NCBI GenBank assembly: GCA_031772625.1 | Contig: CM062818.1 | Coordinates: forward strand, 209,464,310 to 209,528,309 | Reading direction: 5' to 3' | From: Pinus tabuliformis | Taxonomy: Eukaryota > Streptophyta > Pinopsida > Pinales > Pinaceae | DNA length: 64,000 nt | Part shown: one piece after another, positions 1 to 11,731 of the stretch | Layout: each line of letters begins with the position of its first letter | Numbering within the stretch: the first letter of the stretch is position 1 | Notes under the pieces: generated by a model | What the model was told of the DNA's origin: nothing | The model's database searches: none | Seen by the model: the letters and a program-made list of their open reading frames with translations, nothing else | Program-made: the position numbers and the translations under genes

Positions 1-960
1 CTAACTAACAAAGCAAATGAATAAGACTGAAATCAAAGCATAACTGAAATTGAAAAGCTAAAAAAAAACAAAGTCAGCAGAGAGGTAAATCTCATGTCAC
101 TATTTGATGCAAAAACATGTAAAGAAAAACTAATCTACAATCAATCAGTTGAACACACTTGCATGAATTAAAATTGCATGAATGAAAAATCTAATCTATC
201 AAACTTGAAAGCAATCAAATGACATAATGAAATCAAAGCAAAATTACAAAATGAAATCTACTCTACCTTACATTCTAATATGCTCCATGACATCTACTTC
301 ACATCTCCTTCCATGTTGAGAACATCAAAGCTTTATTCAAATTCTTCAAAATTACAAAGTACAACAAATCTCTCCAAAGCTTTCCAAAGCTATCTCACAA
401 GCTAACAAGCTAAGACTCAGAAGCTAAAAGACTAACAAATGAAGGAGAGAGATCTCCTATTTATACAAAAATATGAGAAGCCATCTCATTAATGAGAGTC
501 CATGAATCTCTCCCTCTACCTCTAGAGTCCTAATCAAAATAGGAACTGATAAGACACATGTCTTCTTAGAGTTACAATATAATTAGGAGATGTGACACAT
601 ATCCTCATAATCCCATGATTCTTTCCACTCAAATTCGAATTTGGCCTTAGAGTGCCACATAAGGGTCTTCTAGAAGCCTCCTTTCAACCTCCACATGTCA
701 ACAATCTCAACCCATTTGTTAGGTATAAGCATATGCACATTATTTTCTAATTTTTAACCACAAATTCACTTAAAAAACTTAGAATTAATAAAGTTTGGAA
801 AAACATAAATGTGGCCCAATGATAATGAAAGTGGGATGAATGTGGTGACATAGTAGTGAAATGGAGGTGATATAATGGACATAATAGTGAAAGTGTAATG
901 GAAATGAATGACATTTTCAAGACTCAACAATGTTCTGGGTTCCTTTCTTTTGTTTTCTAG
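1..960. other. Non-coding AT-rich sequence, nothing recognised
   Basis: No reading frame of useful length and no recognisable domain is visible on either strand. The stretch around 350-480 is rich in short direct repeats of an AAGCT motif. It could be part of an LTR whose edge lies at 2271, but no partner copy exists in the window to prove this. Confidence 0.5.
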
Positions 961-985
961 TTGCTTCTCATGTTCCTTTGGCTGT

Positions 986-1210
986 GGGTTGAGTTATTAG
1001 TTCCTGGAAGCTTTGGTTGGACAAACACTCTGGAAGCCCTGTAACAACTTGGGTTGAGTTACTAGTCCTGGAAGCCTTGGTTGGAAAAACAATATGGAAG
1101 CCCTTGGTGGGTTGAGTTACTAGTCTTGGAAGCCCGAAGACAACTGTGGGTTGAGTTACTAGTCCCGGAAGCCCTGGTTGGAACAAACACTTTGGAGCCC
1201 TAGACAAATT
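986..1210. repeat. Degenerate tandem repeat, four copies
   Basis: Four copies begin with GGGTTGAGTTACTAGT or a close variant at 986, 1051, 1109 and 1148, giving unit lengths of 65, 58, 39 and about 62 bp. Each continues into a TGGAAGCCCTGG-like segment. The third copy is shortened by an internal deletion. Further isolated TGGAAGCCCTGG-like segments lie at about 1290-1310. The open minus-strand frames across this stretch are a by-product of the repeat and do not look like a protein. Confidence 0.75.
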
Positions 1211-2271
1211 GGGTAGAGACCAATCTGGTGATGGTTAGTGATGCACGAGCTTGAGGTGGAATCAATGATTGAGGGTTGAGGTGGTTTGGCCTCTGGAAGC
1301 CCTGGATGGTTTTGATTGATTTGTTTTATGAGATCCCACATTCATGCTTGGAATATGGCATGAGGGTGAGTGGCTGAAAGAAAGATTTGGTTCAGCCTAG
1401 TCTACAATCAGGTGGTTCATGGAAGTCCCATACCTTGTTGGCCTATGCAATCACCAATAAGAGCTCCCATTCTCCTTGATATTTTTATGGGTAAATATAA
1501 TTGTTTATATGTGGCTTATATGGCTGCCATATCCTTGATATTTCTGTTGGTTATATGCTGGTTATGAATGAGTTTTATGACAGTGAAAATGTATGACTCT
1601 CATCATGTTTTGGTTAATCAATGAATGTACAACAAATGTATGGTGTAATAGATGGTAATGCAGCTGTTTTGATGAGGCGCCAATGCTTCTTAGTGATTCT
1701 CATATAAGTATGAGACCCCTATGCTCAGATATGTTGTTTAAACTTGTAGAATGCATATTTGTGACATGTTTGACAAAATGTTTGTCATGTCTAGTAGGGG
1801 TCCGGTTAAGTCCTTATTTAAGTAATTGCATTTCTATCATTATTCTGATGTTATATTTCATTTCTGTAAGTTTCATGGAGTTTTGGGCAGCGTACTGAGC
1901 TCTAGCCCTGAAAAAGTGGCATAAAATTCAGAGTCACAGGCACAAAACTACATGGGAATGTCCCTAGTCACATGCATGCCCATGCGGAAGGAGAAACCAT
2001 AGGGTTTCAGTGGCACTCATGATCATGTTATAGGTGTGACTGAGGGTTTAATGCTTTAAAAGTTCAGTTTGTCTCAGGGGATAGTCACCTGGAAGGTTTG
2101 GATGGCTCCTGGAGGTTTTGCAGTATGTCTGGAAGGTTTGTGTAGTGTGTTCCATCGGTTCCACTTCATTAACTGACACATGTAGAGTTGAATCATATCA
2201 TAGTAACTCTTCATCATATGTTTACATCGATTGGTTGGTTACTTCGGTAGATGTGGGAGGAGGGTGTTACA
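1211..2271 (-). repeat. Possible LTR edge (minus strand starts TGTAACACCC)
   Basis: The plus strand ends at 2262-2271 in GGGTGTTACA. Read on the minus strand this is TGTAACACCC, a frequent start of plant Ty3/Gypsy LTRs. The sequence to the left contains no gene. I see no second copy, primer-binding site or target duplication, so this could be a solo LTR, a truncated LTR or chance. The left limit is arbitrary. Confidence 0.25.
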
Positions 2272-2289
2272 CATGTACCATAGCAAGAA

Positions 2290-3480
2290 ATGACTCGTGA
2301 ATTATACACATTCTTTCAAAACCAAATCTCATGCATTCTTTCAACAACTCTTCTGTTGGAGCAGTTCCATACGTTGCTTCCTACAAGTTTTATACCCCAT
2401 ATTAAATCATATATTTAATATAAATGATTTTTTTGTTCTATTAATTATAAACTCAGAGAAGTAAAACAACATACATACTTACAAATTCCATAATTAAATT
2501 TTGATATGCCAACATATACTCACAATTGTTATTTAACCCAATGTCAATCAATTCTTCCGATGCCTCTTCCTTGTATGTTAGCACTTATTTGAATACATTC
2601 AAGGATGGTTGCAGTAAAACAACTTAAATTATACAAAAATGAAACCTTGAGTTGTTATAAGGAAATACTAACAATTATTCACAAACTTTGAAATCAACCC
2701 TTTTCTTCCTTATCGTCCTATTTTATGTGCTGAATGAGTTCCATCTTGTTTTATTTTCTGCAAGAAAGTACTTGAAAATTAATATTTAATGCTAAATTAT
2801 TATTTTTTATAAGTACAAATTCAATCATTATTACATACATTTGAAGCACGTTGTTGTTGAGATGGCTCCTCCTGTGATGCAATAATGCCCATTTTTTTGA
2901 CCATCTCCTTATACACTTTTTTGTACATTCCTACTGACATGTTTCACATATCAATGCGTTGATCATTTGATATTTTCATAATCTTCCTGAAGAAAAAGTA
3001 ATAAATTGTTTTTATAATGATATATGAAAACTAAATATAACAAAATCGATATTAATAAATTATATATTTGTAGTAATATAATATAATTCTAGAAAATAAT
3101 TTTATACAATTAGGAATATTACCTTAGCGAATGATTATTTTTTGTTGTTGTATGTTTTTTCTATTGCAAGTCTGACATGTCTCATTGACCATTTCTCTGT
3201 AAATTCTTCCTATAGTTTAGATATAATTTGGTTCTTGGAATCAATGGATTGATTTTTGTATTGTAAGTGGAAAGTAAGTCTATACGTTTGTTCCACTCGA
3301 TCCCTCATAGTTCTATAAATCCCCCCCCCACCTTTTATTAACCTCCAACACCACTCTAGATGATCTGAGGACCAATTCATCGTCATTTACATGTTCTATA
3401 ATTATTCTTTTCTTAGAAGGACATTGATCTTTTCCTTTGTTGTTTCTCCCTGTAGAACATTAAACATATATGAATTAATA
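2290..3480 (-). pseudogene. Decayed transposase-like gene, possibly Ptta/En-Spm type
   Basis: Short coding-like blocks can be read on the minus strand, separated by AT-rich, intron-like DNA. One near 3130-3260 reads EKWSMRHVRLAIEKTY. One near 2880-2960 reads YKKVYKEMVKKMG. One near 2480-2580 reads EEASEELIDIGLNNNCEY, and one near 2320-2400 reads YGTAPTEELLKECMRFG. The order and style recall the plant Ptta/En-Spm transposase family (Transposase_24), usually found in several exons. Stops interrupt the blocks (for example before EEFTEKW) and a run of Cs at about 3319 breaks another. The family assignment is an inference from these fragments. No terminal inverted repeats were found. Confidence 0.35.
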
Positions 3481-3489
3481 GAATTTTTG

Positions 3490-4075
3490 GAACATGTTAT
3501 CTAATCTTCTTAAGTTATTATTAATGAAAATTAAAAAAAAACTCATATTGAATAGTATTTTTTCATTCACTTGATTCATCATTCTACAATTTTTCTATCA
3601 GGATTTTATGCTCTTCTGCACTTAGATTAGAAATAATCTTATTGAAATTAATCATTTTGTGAATCTGCATGACACACACCAACCAATAAATATTTTTTAA
3701 ACTTACATATAGCCCAAACATGTTAATTTTGTAAATAATTTACAAAGAACTTGCCTTCTCTGTTTTTTTTTATGTGCTATCACTGTGTTGATTAATATTT
3801 TTGTTACTTGATACCTCTTATAAATATTTTTTTTTACAAGATCGGTTATGGTTTTATATATTCCAAAAAAGAGAGAGGAGAAAGATCTTGATACATATGG
3901 GGATGGAAAGAGTTCCACTGAAGGATAGAAGATCAGGAACGGAGTCCCGATATCCTTTAGACATGAATCCAAAATTTCTAGAGATTCCAACTACATTTCT
4001 AGCATACTACCTTACAAATTGAGAAAGCAAGAAAATACACTTACATAACATAACTTTCAGAAACTAAGAGACTTC
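3490..4075. other. AT-rich intergenic stretch, no gene seen
   Basis: Small frames on both strands lack any recognisable domain and look fortuitous. Poly-T runs at about 3762-3770 and 3829-3838 could mark the 3' (poly-A) end of the minus-strand LINE to the right. I could not find the matching target-site duplication. Confidence 0.4.
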
Positions 4076-4079
4076 AAAA

Positions 4080-4640
4080 AACCTTATGGGGAAATTTAAT
4101 ATTTGTTTACAGATTGATCTTGCCAAGATCTTTGTTTACTACTATGGTATTTTGAGTTTCTCCCTCCTGATTCAGAGTAATGTTTTTGAGGTAGCTGACT
4201 ATCTCCTCAAGGTGAGTGCACTTGTTGGTGAGGGAGTCTATTTCAACCTTCTAACTCTCCAATTGTTTTTTCAAAGCACAGTTTTCAAACCTCATTTGAA
4301 CCTTCAAATCTTGAATTGTCTCTCTTATCTTGACGATCATGAATTTTTTAGCTTTGCATGTAGCACATTTCTCATTTTGGGAAGCTCGATCTACTGGATT
4401 TAAGTCCATTGCTAAGCGATCTTTTTCTATCCTTTGATCTGAGATATGATCCTCTGTGTTGTGCTGGTTCTTCTTGGTATCTCTGCTAGATGAAGGCCCT
4501 ACTATTGTTCCCCTGAGCTTGTTAGAGTGATTCCTATGATCCTTCTTGCTGTATGGACGAAGTTCCAACTTCCCTTGGTTAAAGTACCAACCTGCAGGCT
4601 TGATTCAAAATAGGAAGCAGAAGAGATCAAGCCTTACAAC
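4080..4640 (-). pseudogene. Coiled-coil protein fragment, function unknown
   Basis: A minus-strand frame (4568-4251) runs through a charged N-terminal part and then a strongly heptad-like segment containing CATCKAKK and KIRETIQDLKVQMRFENC. A TAG stops it at 4251. The same frame continues beyond the stop with KVEIDSLTNKCTHLEEIV, so the coil originally extended to at least 4090. No catalytic motif is visible. It lies downstream of the LINE in the same orientation, so it could be the target gene, an older element's gag-like protein, or sequence carried along by the LINE. I do not recognise the family. Confidence 0.4.
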
Positions 4641-5261
4641 ATAGACAATGAAAGTGGAGGAGATAATAAAAAATCCAGTGGAGAGAGAAGAAAAGCGCAT
4701 ACAGCCAAAGGGAAAGCAGAATGAAGAAGTGAAGCTCACAAGAGGAATGCGATCATGAGGATAGCAACAATCCACATGCTACGATCTTGGAGTAGGCTTG
4801 GGATCATAGAGAGGGGGAGTGAGAAGGCCCGAGAGGGACGAGGGAAGGCGAAGAAGGGTGGAACATAGGCTGAGAAGAAGGGAGGGGACAATAGAGAAAC
4901 ATGGAGCTCATTGGGGAGAGAGATCAACACGTAGAACACAGGACGACTGAGGAGTGAATAGAGGAGAGGGAGGCCCGAAATATAAAGGAGAGGGGGAAGT
5001 GAAAGGAGACCAAGTCAGAAGAGCATAATTTCTTACCTGAGGGCACTTGATTAGAAGCATATTAAAAAACTTAGAGATGGTAGAATGGCAGAAAATGTGC
5101 AGTGAAATTCGTGTGGAGTCATGAGACCTCCATGCTCTGTCAGTAAAAAAGAAATCACTGCAGGGATATGTATTGGTACTGCAGATCACATTTGCATTGA
5201 ACCACAAAATATAATCAAATGAAGAGATTTTTGACATGATTTTCATACAAGGACAATAGTA
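4640..5261 (-). other. Probable 3' untranslated region of the LINE
   Basis: This stretch follows the stop of the LINE RNase H segment (minus strand, stop at 5262). It has no domain-bearing frame. It is purine-rich on the plus strand around 4800-4990 (GAGAGGGGGAG-like runs). The exact 3' end and poly-A tail of the LINE were not located. Confidence 0.35.
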
Positions 5262-5700
5262 CTAAGGAATAGGTGTGAGTAACACATCCTCAACTACTCT
5301 TGTTTCCCCTTTAGACTTGGATACTGCCAAATTTGCATGGTGGTCTGCAGAACTGTTGTTTTCCTGCAAGATATGTTTAAAAGTAACATTTCCCAAGTCT
5401 TCCATATTTTTCCTTATTATTTTGAGGATTTGGTGCATGGAAACATTTGGAGGGTTTCTTCTACTGATCATGGCTTAAATTATGATTGCTGAATCTCCCA
5501 TTATAATAGGGTCTTTGATTTCCTTTTTTTTAGTATCTTGGTTCCAATTAGTAGGCCATAAGCCCAGCCTTATTGTTAGAGGTTTCCCCCAACCCCCACT
5601 CATAAGTGACTGGATTCTTCCCTCCTAGTTCGAGGAGGATCCCTCCTGCTCATCTCTACCCGGATTATTTTTGGAGGCATTGTCGAAGAAGAGACAATTC
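5262..5700 (-). pseudogene. LINE ORF2, C-terminal RNase H
   Basis: Reading leftward, the block begins near 5690 with FFDNASKNNPGRDEQ, corresponding to the first catalytic Asp region. It passes IIMGDSAIII near 5500 and ends with FKHILQENNSSADHHANLA near 5330, the final Asp motif. A stop just before AMISRRNPPN (about 5471) and another in the first half break the frame. RNase H of this kind is a known C-terminal addition in some plant L1 elements. Confidence 0.75.
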
Positions 5701-6129
5701 CTATTCAAATTTCCTTTCCATGTTGAAAAATATTCCTTATTTAATCTAATTTTCCAGTTTTGAGTTGGAGGTCTAACATTGGGACTGATATTCTAGTTAC
5801 TTTTGATAGTTGCTTGGCTGATCCAATTCCTTTCTTGTTGCTAGAGGTTGCTACTATCTATTGCTTTTAAATCTTTCATGTTTAGAAATTCTAATGTGAG
5901 TCCCCAAGGTTTTGATAGATCTCTTCCAATCTTTGGGGTTTGGTATTTGAAGATGCTTTTATTTCTTGAGAGTCAAATCTACCAACAGAGAAATGACAAG
6001 AGACTTTCCCAGAACCTTTTGATGGTTTGCTTGTTTTTTAATGAGTAAGGGTATTTTTTTTTTCCATTCAGTAAAGAATTAATTAAAGGTTATGGAGAAG
6101 TTGAGCTCCATTTACAGAGGACTAGTAAG

Positions 6130-6441
6130 CTACTTCCAACACTCTCTAGTAAATTTACAATTCAAGAAGAGATGTTGGATGGATTCTTCTTCATTTATGC
6201 ACATTGAGCACCTTGATGGGCCAGAGAATCCCTTTCTTTTAAGGTTATCAATAGTAAGAATTCTTCCTTTTAGGAGAGTCCAACTGAAAATATTAACTTT
6301 CGGGAGGCTTTTTGTCTTCCATATAGATTTCCAGGGGGCCCAATCTTGTTCATCTTGCTGAGCCTGAAGAGAGTTATATCTAGACTTGACTGAGTAGGCA
6401 CCCCCACTAGGATCCCAGATGACTGTGTCTTCATATTCCAT
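6130..6441 (-). pseudogene. LINE ORF2, zf-RVT zinc-binding segment
   Basis: The segment includes VIWDPSGGAYSVKSRYN, an SLPKVNIFSWTLLKGRI block and the metal-binding CSMCINEEESIQHLFLNC (Cys-x2-Cys ... His ... Cys). This is the zf-RVT domain that follows RT in plant LINEs. It is open over 103 codons in one frame, the best-preserved part of this ORF2. Confidence 0.8.
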
Positions 6442-6449
6442 ATTTGTTG

Positions 6450-8690
6450 GGGCTGATCCTTTAAGATGGAGAACTAAGAGATCCCATTGGATTTTTAAAT
6501 TTGGAGGCAGATTTGGAATGTGGCAGTCATGCCAATTTTTGTTTTCCCATCAAGAGATAGAATGCAGGGAGGTTATCCCCTTAGCTTGCATCCATTCTCT
6601 TATCTCATGGATACCTAGGTAGGTTTGATAAAGGATCTTTCGCCATGATTTTGTCTCCCCATACCTTGATAGTTTTTCCATTCTCGGGCATCTACGAGGT
6701 GTACTTAGTGATAGTAGGTAACATTTTTTTTGACTAGCTTCCATACTTACAAGCATGGCCTTATTGGGACATTTTCATCCAACAAAGATTCTTTGATGAT
6801 TCATATATTTTAAAGCCAAAGTTTGTTTCCATAAGCTGTCCTTTCCGGTTATCATTCTCCATATAATTTTTTCCGCTAAGGCAACATTCACCATTCTAGG
6901 TAGCCTTATGGATAAGCCTCCCTTTTCATAAGGAAAAATTACTTGTTCCCATTTTACCAAGCTGAAATTTTTGGTCTCCTTTTTCCCTCCTTGCCATAGA
7001 AAACCCCTAATTATTAATTCCATTTGTTTGTGGATGTTGGACAGAGCCAAAATAGTGGCATATTGGTAAATTGGCAGCGCAGTGAGCATGGCTTTGATTA
7101 GGGTCACCCTGCCCACAATGTTCAACCACAATACTCCCCAAATTTGGATTTTTTCCTTCATATTTTCAGTTTTTTGTGCTCCATAACTCAACCTTTATAT
7201 TTTCTTTAGATATAGGTAGTCCTAGGTAGAAGTGATTCCAATTTTCCTATATGGGTATCTCAAGGATCTGAGATATTCTTTGCATGGTGTGGGAGGGAGC
7301 ATTCCAGCCATATATTCTACATTTTGCATTAATTAAGAGACCACCTTAAACCTCCATGAATTTATATAGGATATGCATGAGGCTCCACCCATCAACAATG
7401 TGTCATCTGCGAACAAGGAGTGATTAATGCTTCTTACACCATGTGAAATGTGTAAACCAATTAGTGTTATTTCTCTCCTACTCTTTTCCAAAGCTATACT
7501 TAACGAGTCTACCATTAGTATATATAAGAAAGGTGAAAGAGGAAAACCCTATCTCAACCCTCTAGAACTTTGAAAGAAACCACTCGGTCTTCCGTTTATC
7601 AACAGGGCTATCCATGGTCACATAATGCAGGCATTGATTACCTCAATGATTTAGTTTGAGAAACCAAATTTCTTTAAGACATCAGTGAGGTAAGGAATAT
7701 TTACACGATCAACTGCATTGGCCATATCCAATTGTATGATGATTCCCAGTTCTTTTTTCAACATGCTTGAGTGTAGAGCTTCCTGGACCACTAGAAAATT
7801 GTCTATAATCTATCTATTTGGAACAAAGGCTCCTTGGTTTTCCAAGATAATCTCAGGGAGAACTTTCTATATTTGGTTGGCTATGATCTTCGTTATTATT
7901 TTGTAAGAAGAGTTGCACAATGAAATAGGCCAGGATATGCTAAAGGTGGAAGGCCTAACATCCTTTAGAATTAAAGCCAGATAGGATGATTTAGTAAAAC
8001 CTCCCATTTGTTTTTAGTAAACACATTCCTTTTCATTCTTACTAAATCCTTTTTTATTATCTGCCAGTGCTGCCTATAAAAAGAAATCATGAATCCATCG
8101 AAAACCGGTGCTTTATCCTGATGGAGGCCCCAAAAAACTACCTTGATATCTTCTTTTGTGATTTCTTTCATAATTCTGAATTTTGTTCAACCTTATCTTG
8201 TTTGGCACATGTTGCAGAAAGGTTTCGTAGTCTTCTCCTTCTCCATTTGTTGTTAGTAGGTTTTTGAAATGTATATGAGCTTCTTTTTTTAATTTAGTCG
8301 CTCCTCTAATTTCCTGTCCCTCTATTTGGATATTTTCGATTTGATTTCTGGCTCTTCTGATTTTCATAGTTTTATGAAAAAAGGTTGTGTTTTTATCCCC
8401 TGCTTTTAACCAAATGCTTCTTGAATTTAGTCTCAGCACTTCCTCTTCTTTCCAGTTTTCTCTGTATATTTCCCAAAAGAGGACCTTTTCATGAAGATGG
8501 TCCTCCTTGGTCTCCTCGTTTTCTTTTGCCTCTTGAAGTTTTTCCATCTTTTTTAATAACTCAACCTTTCTTTTCTTTATTTTCTCTTCATTTTTTATGG
8601 TCCATATTTTCAGTTCCTTTCTCAAGTTTTTTAACTTGGTTTCCCACACATAATAGGGGGACCCCGTGACTTTTTGAGACAACACTTACG
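6450..8690 (-). pseudogene. LINE ORF2, reverse transcriptase domain
   Basis: The linker (8685-8113) is lysine-rich and contains NSRSIWLKAGDKNTTFFH, a standard pre-RT block. The RT palm begins near 8100 (LHQDKAPVFDGFMISFYR, where relatives have PGPDGF). It continues through a QLDMANAVDRV-like block near 7700 and reaches the catalytic FADDTLLMGG at about 7400. The thumb region at 7191-6775 includes GRVTLIKAMLTALPIYQY and an IIRGFLWQG block. Stops and frameshifts occur throughout, some from CAG to TAG (for example in the GLRQG-type motif near 7555). No intact enzyme can be encoded. Confidence 0.8.
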
Positions 8691-8779
8691 CAATTATATT
8701 TTTGAATTCTTCATTGTTGTTCCATATTGGGAAGTATATGAAAGGTATTGGGCCTTGATTTTCCATCAGCCCCATAGTT

Positions 8780-9473
8780 ATTACCACCGGCTTGTGATCT
8801 GATGCTATTGTGTGAATGATCCTTTATCTTGTTGAACTGTAGTTGGAGATGATGCTATCCTGAACCAAAATCCGATCTAAACTTTCATTTATATTGTTGC
8901 TTCCTACCCTTTTGTTGTTCCACGTATACTTACCATTGTCGAGAGGGATGTCTATTAGATTGTTTTTTCCATAACGTTTTCAATGTCATCCCTTGAAGGG
9001 TTTGAATGGTAAACCCCTCCAAATTTCTCCTCTACATTAAGGACAAGATTGAGGTCCCCTCCAAAAATTATTTTTCTATTTTGAGTATAATTTAGTGTCT
9101 CTTGAACCATGTTCCAAAATTTTTCTTTTTCCATGAAGTGGTTGGTAGCATATATGTTGACAATGTAGAATTGCTTGTTGGTGGTTGTCTCTTTTAGGTC
9201 AGTTCTAATCCAGTGTTGTTCCCTTTTTTGCTGTAGCAACTCCCATTTTCCTTTCCTCCATAATGTGAAAATTCCCCCTGAGGTCCCTATAGCTTGTTGA
9301 GTTGTTCCCTCATAATTGTTTAGATTTTTGATCATTTTTTTTGAGTCTTGGTAACTAGTTTTGGTCTCCTGAAGCATTAGAATATCTGGGATTTCCTTTA
9401 CTAGAATATCTTTTGCTACTTTTACTTTAAAATGTCTCCCCAAACCATGGTAGTTCCATGAGAACACTATCAT
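8780..9473 (-). pseudogene. LINE ORF2, apurinic-type endonuclease domain
   Basis: The domain nicks target DNA to prime reverse transcription. Starting at the ATG at 9473, the frame shows MIVFSWNYHGLG (normally WNxRGLG), ILMLQETK with the catalytic glutamate, and a central IIFGGDLNLVLN block. The first frame stops at 8955. The continuation in another frame includes a TWNNKR block, a LDRILVQD block and the terminal ASDHKPVVI motif with its catalytic Asp-His pair. The domain is thus full length in content but frameshifted near 8960. The Arg of the N-terminal motif is His here. Confidence 0.8.
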
Positions 9474-9479
9474 TATTTA

Positions 9480-10008
9480 TTTAATTAATGGGTAGAGGGT
9501 CCTTTCGCTCTTTAATGATTTTGGTTTTTCTCATTGTTCCCGGATCTTTTCCAAAAAAAGGAGTCCATGGGCTGTTGCGTTCCTAAATCCATCTCTTTTG
9601 CTGTCGCTTCATCTCTAAGTTATTTGTTACATTTTCTTCCCGCTTTCTTTTGGTGATATAAGGTTTGAAGAAATTCCATTGATTGGTCTCTCGTCAGAAT
9701 TCTATCAATTGAGGGAGGAGGAGGGTTGCGAGGGGTAATAGGAACGGAGGGGGTGAGGATATGGGAAGGTGAGAGATGAGGGGAGGAGGGGTGGGATTAG
9801 GGAGGAATGGGAGGATCATCAAGAGGTCCAAAGGGGTTGGGATTGATGAAATATGAGGAGGGAAGGATTGGCTGAGAGGGGTTATGATGGAGAAGGATCA
9901 GAGGGGGGAAGGGGAGCCTAGAGTTGGCTTGAGGAGCAGAGGGGTTGTTTTTTTTCTAATTTTTTCTTTTTAACTTGTTCCCATTTTGCTTCAGACTCTT
10001 CTAAATTT
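9480..10008 (-). other. LINE ORF1-ORF2 spacer / degenerate ORF1 tail
   Basis: This is the interval between the last recognisable part of ORF1 (zinc knuckle) and the ORF2 ATG. The plus strand is rich in GGAGGAGG-type purine runs at 9700-9930, so the minus strand would encode a proline- and serine-rich tail, as ORF1 proteins often have. No intact frame spans it. Confidence 0.4.
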
Positions 10009-10785
10009 TCAATTTCTTGTTTTTTTTGGACATATATTTGCAAATTGACTATATTCATGACATACCTTGCATTTAAATGGTATTTTCTCATAGTCCAACT
10101 GTTGTATGTGTGTCCATTGATCTACTTTCATCTTTAATGCCTCCGGTAAGCCCTTCCCTAGATCCACTTCAACACATATCCTCGCACATGCATGCATGTT
10201 CTCTTTTGGTTCACATCTATCAATATACTTCCCCACTGCATTCCCGATGGTCCTGATAGATTCATCACCCCAGCAATGTAGAGGGAGATGAGGGAGTCTT
10301 ACCCAAACCAGCACTACGCTAGGAACATCCATTTCAAGATTGAAGTCGGGGGTCCATCTATTTAAGTATAGGCCTCACATGTCCATGAAGTATGGGCCAT
10401 TTTTGAAGATTAAGTCTTGATCTTCCTTTATTTCAAAATGAAAGGTGTAATACCCTCTTCCACAGAACCTTATGGAGATTTTTTTATTTATTGAAGAGGA
10501 CCAGTTCTTTTCAACCCATTTTTGAACTGAACGAGGTGAGGGCGAGAGTCTTGTAAACTGGCCTACCAAGCCCCTTTCAGATAGAGACATATTCGCCCGA
10601 TGGGGAAGGGATGAAGGTAGATATATCTCTGGGATGTCTTCGAGTTTCTTCACAAACTTGGATATCGAAGGTTTGGTTTTTGGAGGGCTAATGGCTGAGA
10701 TCAGAGATGCAACCACATCTGCATTTTCATCTTTCTCAGAGGTCTGTTTTCCTGGAGGAGGATCTCCATCCTCCTGTGGTTCCAT
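10009..10785 (-). pseudogene. LINE ORF1: DUF4283 plus zinc-knuckle nucleic-acid-binding protein
   Basis: This is the RNA-binding first ORF of plant L1 elements. Residues 1-136 (10785-10375) contain the DUF4283 core, with GRGYYTFHFEIKEDQDLI and KNGPYFMDM. An in-frame TGA at 10375-10377 interrupts the frame where relatives usually have arginine (CGA to TGA). The same frame resumes at once with a VWVRLPHLPLHCW segment and ends in a zinc-knuckle region, CKVCHEYSQFANIC (about 10050-10091), in which the expected histidine is glutamine. The stop is followed by open frame, so this is one damaged gene. The ATG at 10785 is plausible, but an upstream minus-strand ATG near 10910 opens a short alternative frame. 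Confidence 0.75.
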
Positions 10786-10959
10786 GATCGTAGCAAAAGG
10801 CCTCTCTAGTCAACTCAATGCTCAAGACTACAGAGGCCCTCAGGGTGCACCAGGGAGGAGATCACGAGGAGAGCGCGCAACTCTCAGTTTCATTTCCACC
10901 TTCTCAGACATATTTTATCAATATACAACTTGGAGCATTCAATATAGAAGTCATTAAAT

Positions 10960-11320
10960 ATATTTTACAAATAAATCAAATAATTTTCAGCCAAGAAAGC
11001 TCAGGTATCTGGTGCATTTATCTAAATAAACACATTAAACACACTGGGAATTTAATTGTTTAGGCACGCCGTCAAGGAAAATTACTTTTTAAAAATAATT
11101 GTAAATTATTGCAGTGTGATTTGTAAGGATAAACACACCAAAATGATTTAATGGTGCTATTTGGAGGAGGTGTGCCAATGCATTATATTACACTGGGAGA
11201 AATGATTAAAAGACTATACATAATCAAGAGTTTTCTAATATGCAAGTGCATTGTATTACACTGGGAGCACTGATGCATCATATTACAGAGGGTGCACCAA
11301 GGAACATATAACTGTTTAAA
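10960..11320. repeat. Left subterminal repeats of the CACTA element
   Basis: Short related motifs recur, such as ATTACACTGGGAG (twice, about 11186 and 11249), GTGCATTGTATTACAC, and GGTGCACC-like blocks. They resemble the right-flank array at 18150-19340. No long frame is present. Confidence 0.5.
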
Positions 11321-11731
11321 AAAAATATGGCTGATAGGGTTTGGATCTAATTCAATAATTGATTTCCCCTCCTTTAGATGTCGAACGCCCTATACATAAT
11401 AAGTACACAAACCCATTAAGTATAAAATCCCTAAATTGAAAAACCCTAATTGTGAAGTGGTAGAGGAAGTTAAACCCTAAGGTGAAATTTTACAGGAAGA
11501 AGCAAGGGTTTAAGGTAAATACCTTTTTTGTTTGTTCAAATTTTAATTAAATTTAAATAGGAAAGCAGATCGTCAAAAAATTTACTAGCAAAATCTATAG
11601 TAAATTTTTTATTATACAAGGTTTTTATTTTTTATATTTTAATTTGTTTATTTTTTAATTTTTGAATTGTAAATAAATCTAACAAAAATTGTAAAATATT
11701 TTAACAGTAAAATTTAATAATTTTTCTATCT

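Larger units (their letters stand above)
5240..10920 (-). mobile_element. Non-LTR retrotransposon (L1-type LINE), decayed
   Basis: Read on the minus strand the order is ORF1 (10785-10009), then ORF2 with AP-type endonuclease (9473-about 8780), linker, reverse transcriptase (about 8690-6450), zf-RVT zinc-binding segment (6441-6130) and C-terminal RNase H (about 5700-5262). This is the usual order of RNase H-bearing plant L1 elements. ORF2 switches frame several times and carries TAA, TAG and TGA stops, so the copy is dead and older than the LTR elements elsewhere in the window. The 5' end lies near 10910, next to CACTA subterminal sequence, so it may have inserted into the edge of that transposon. 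Neither end is resolved to the base. Confidence 0.85.
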
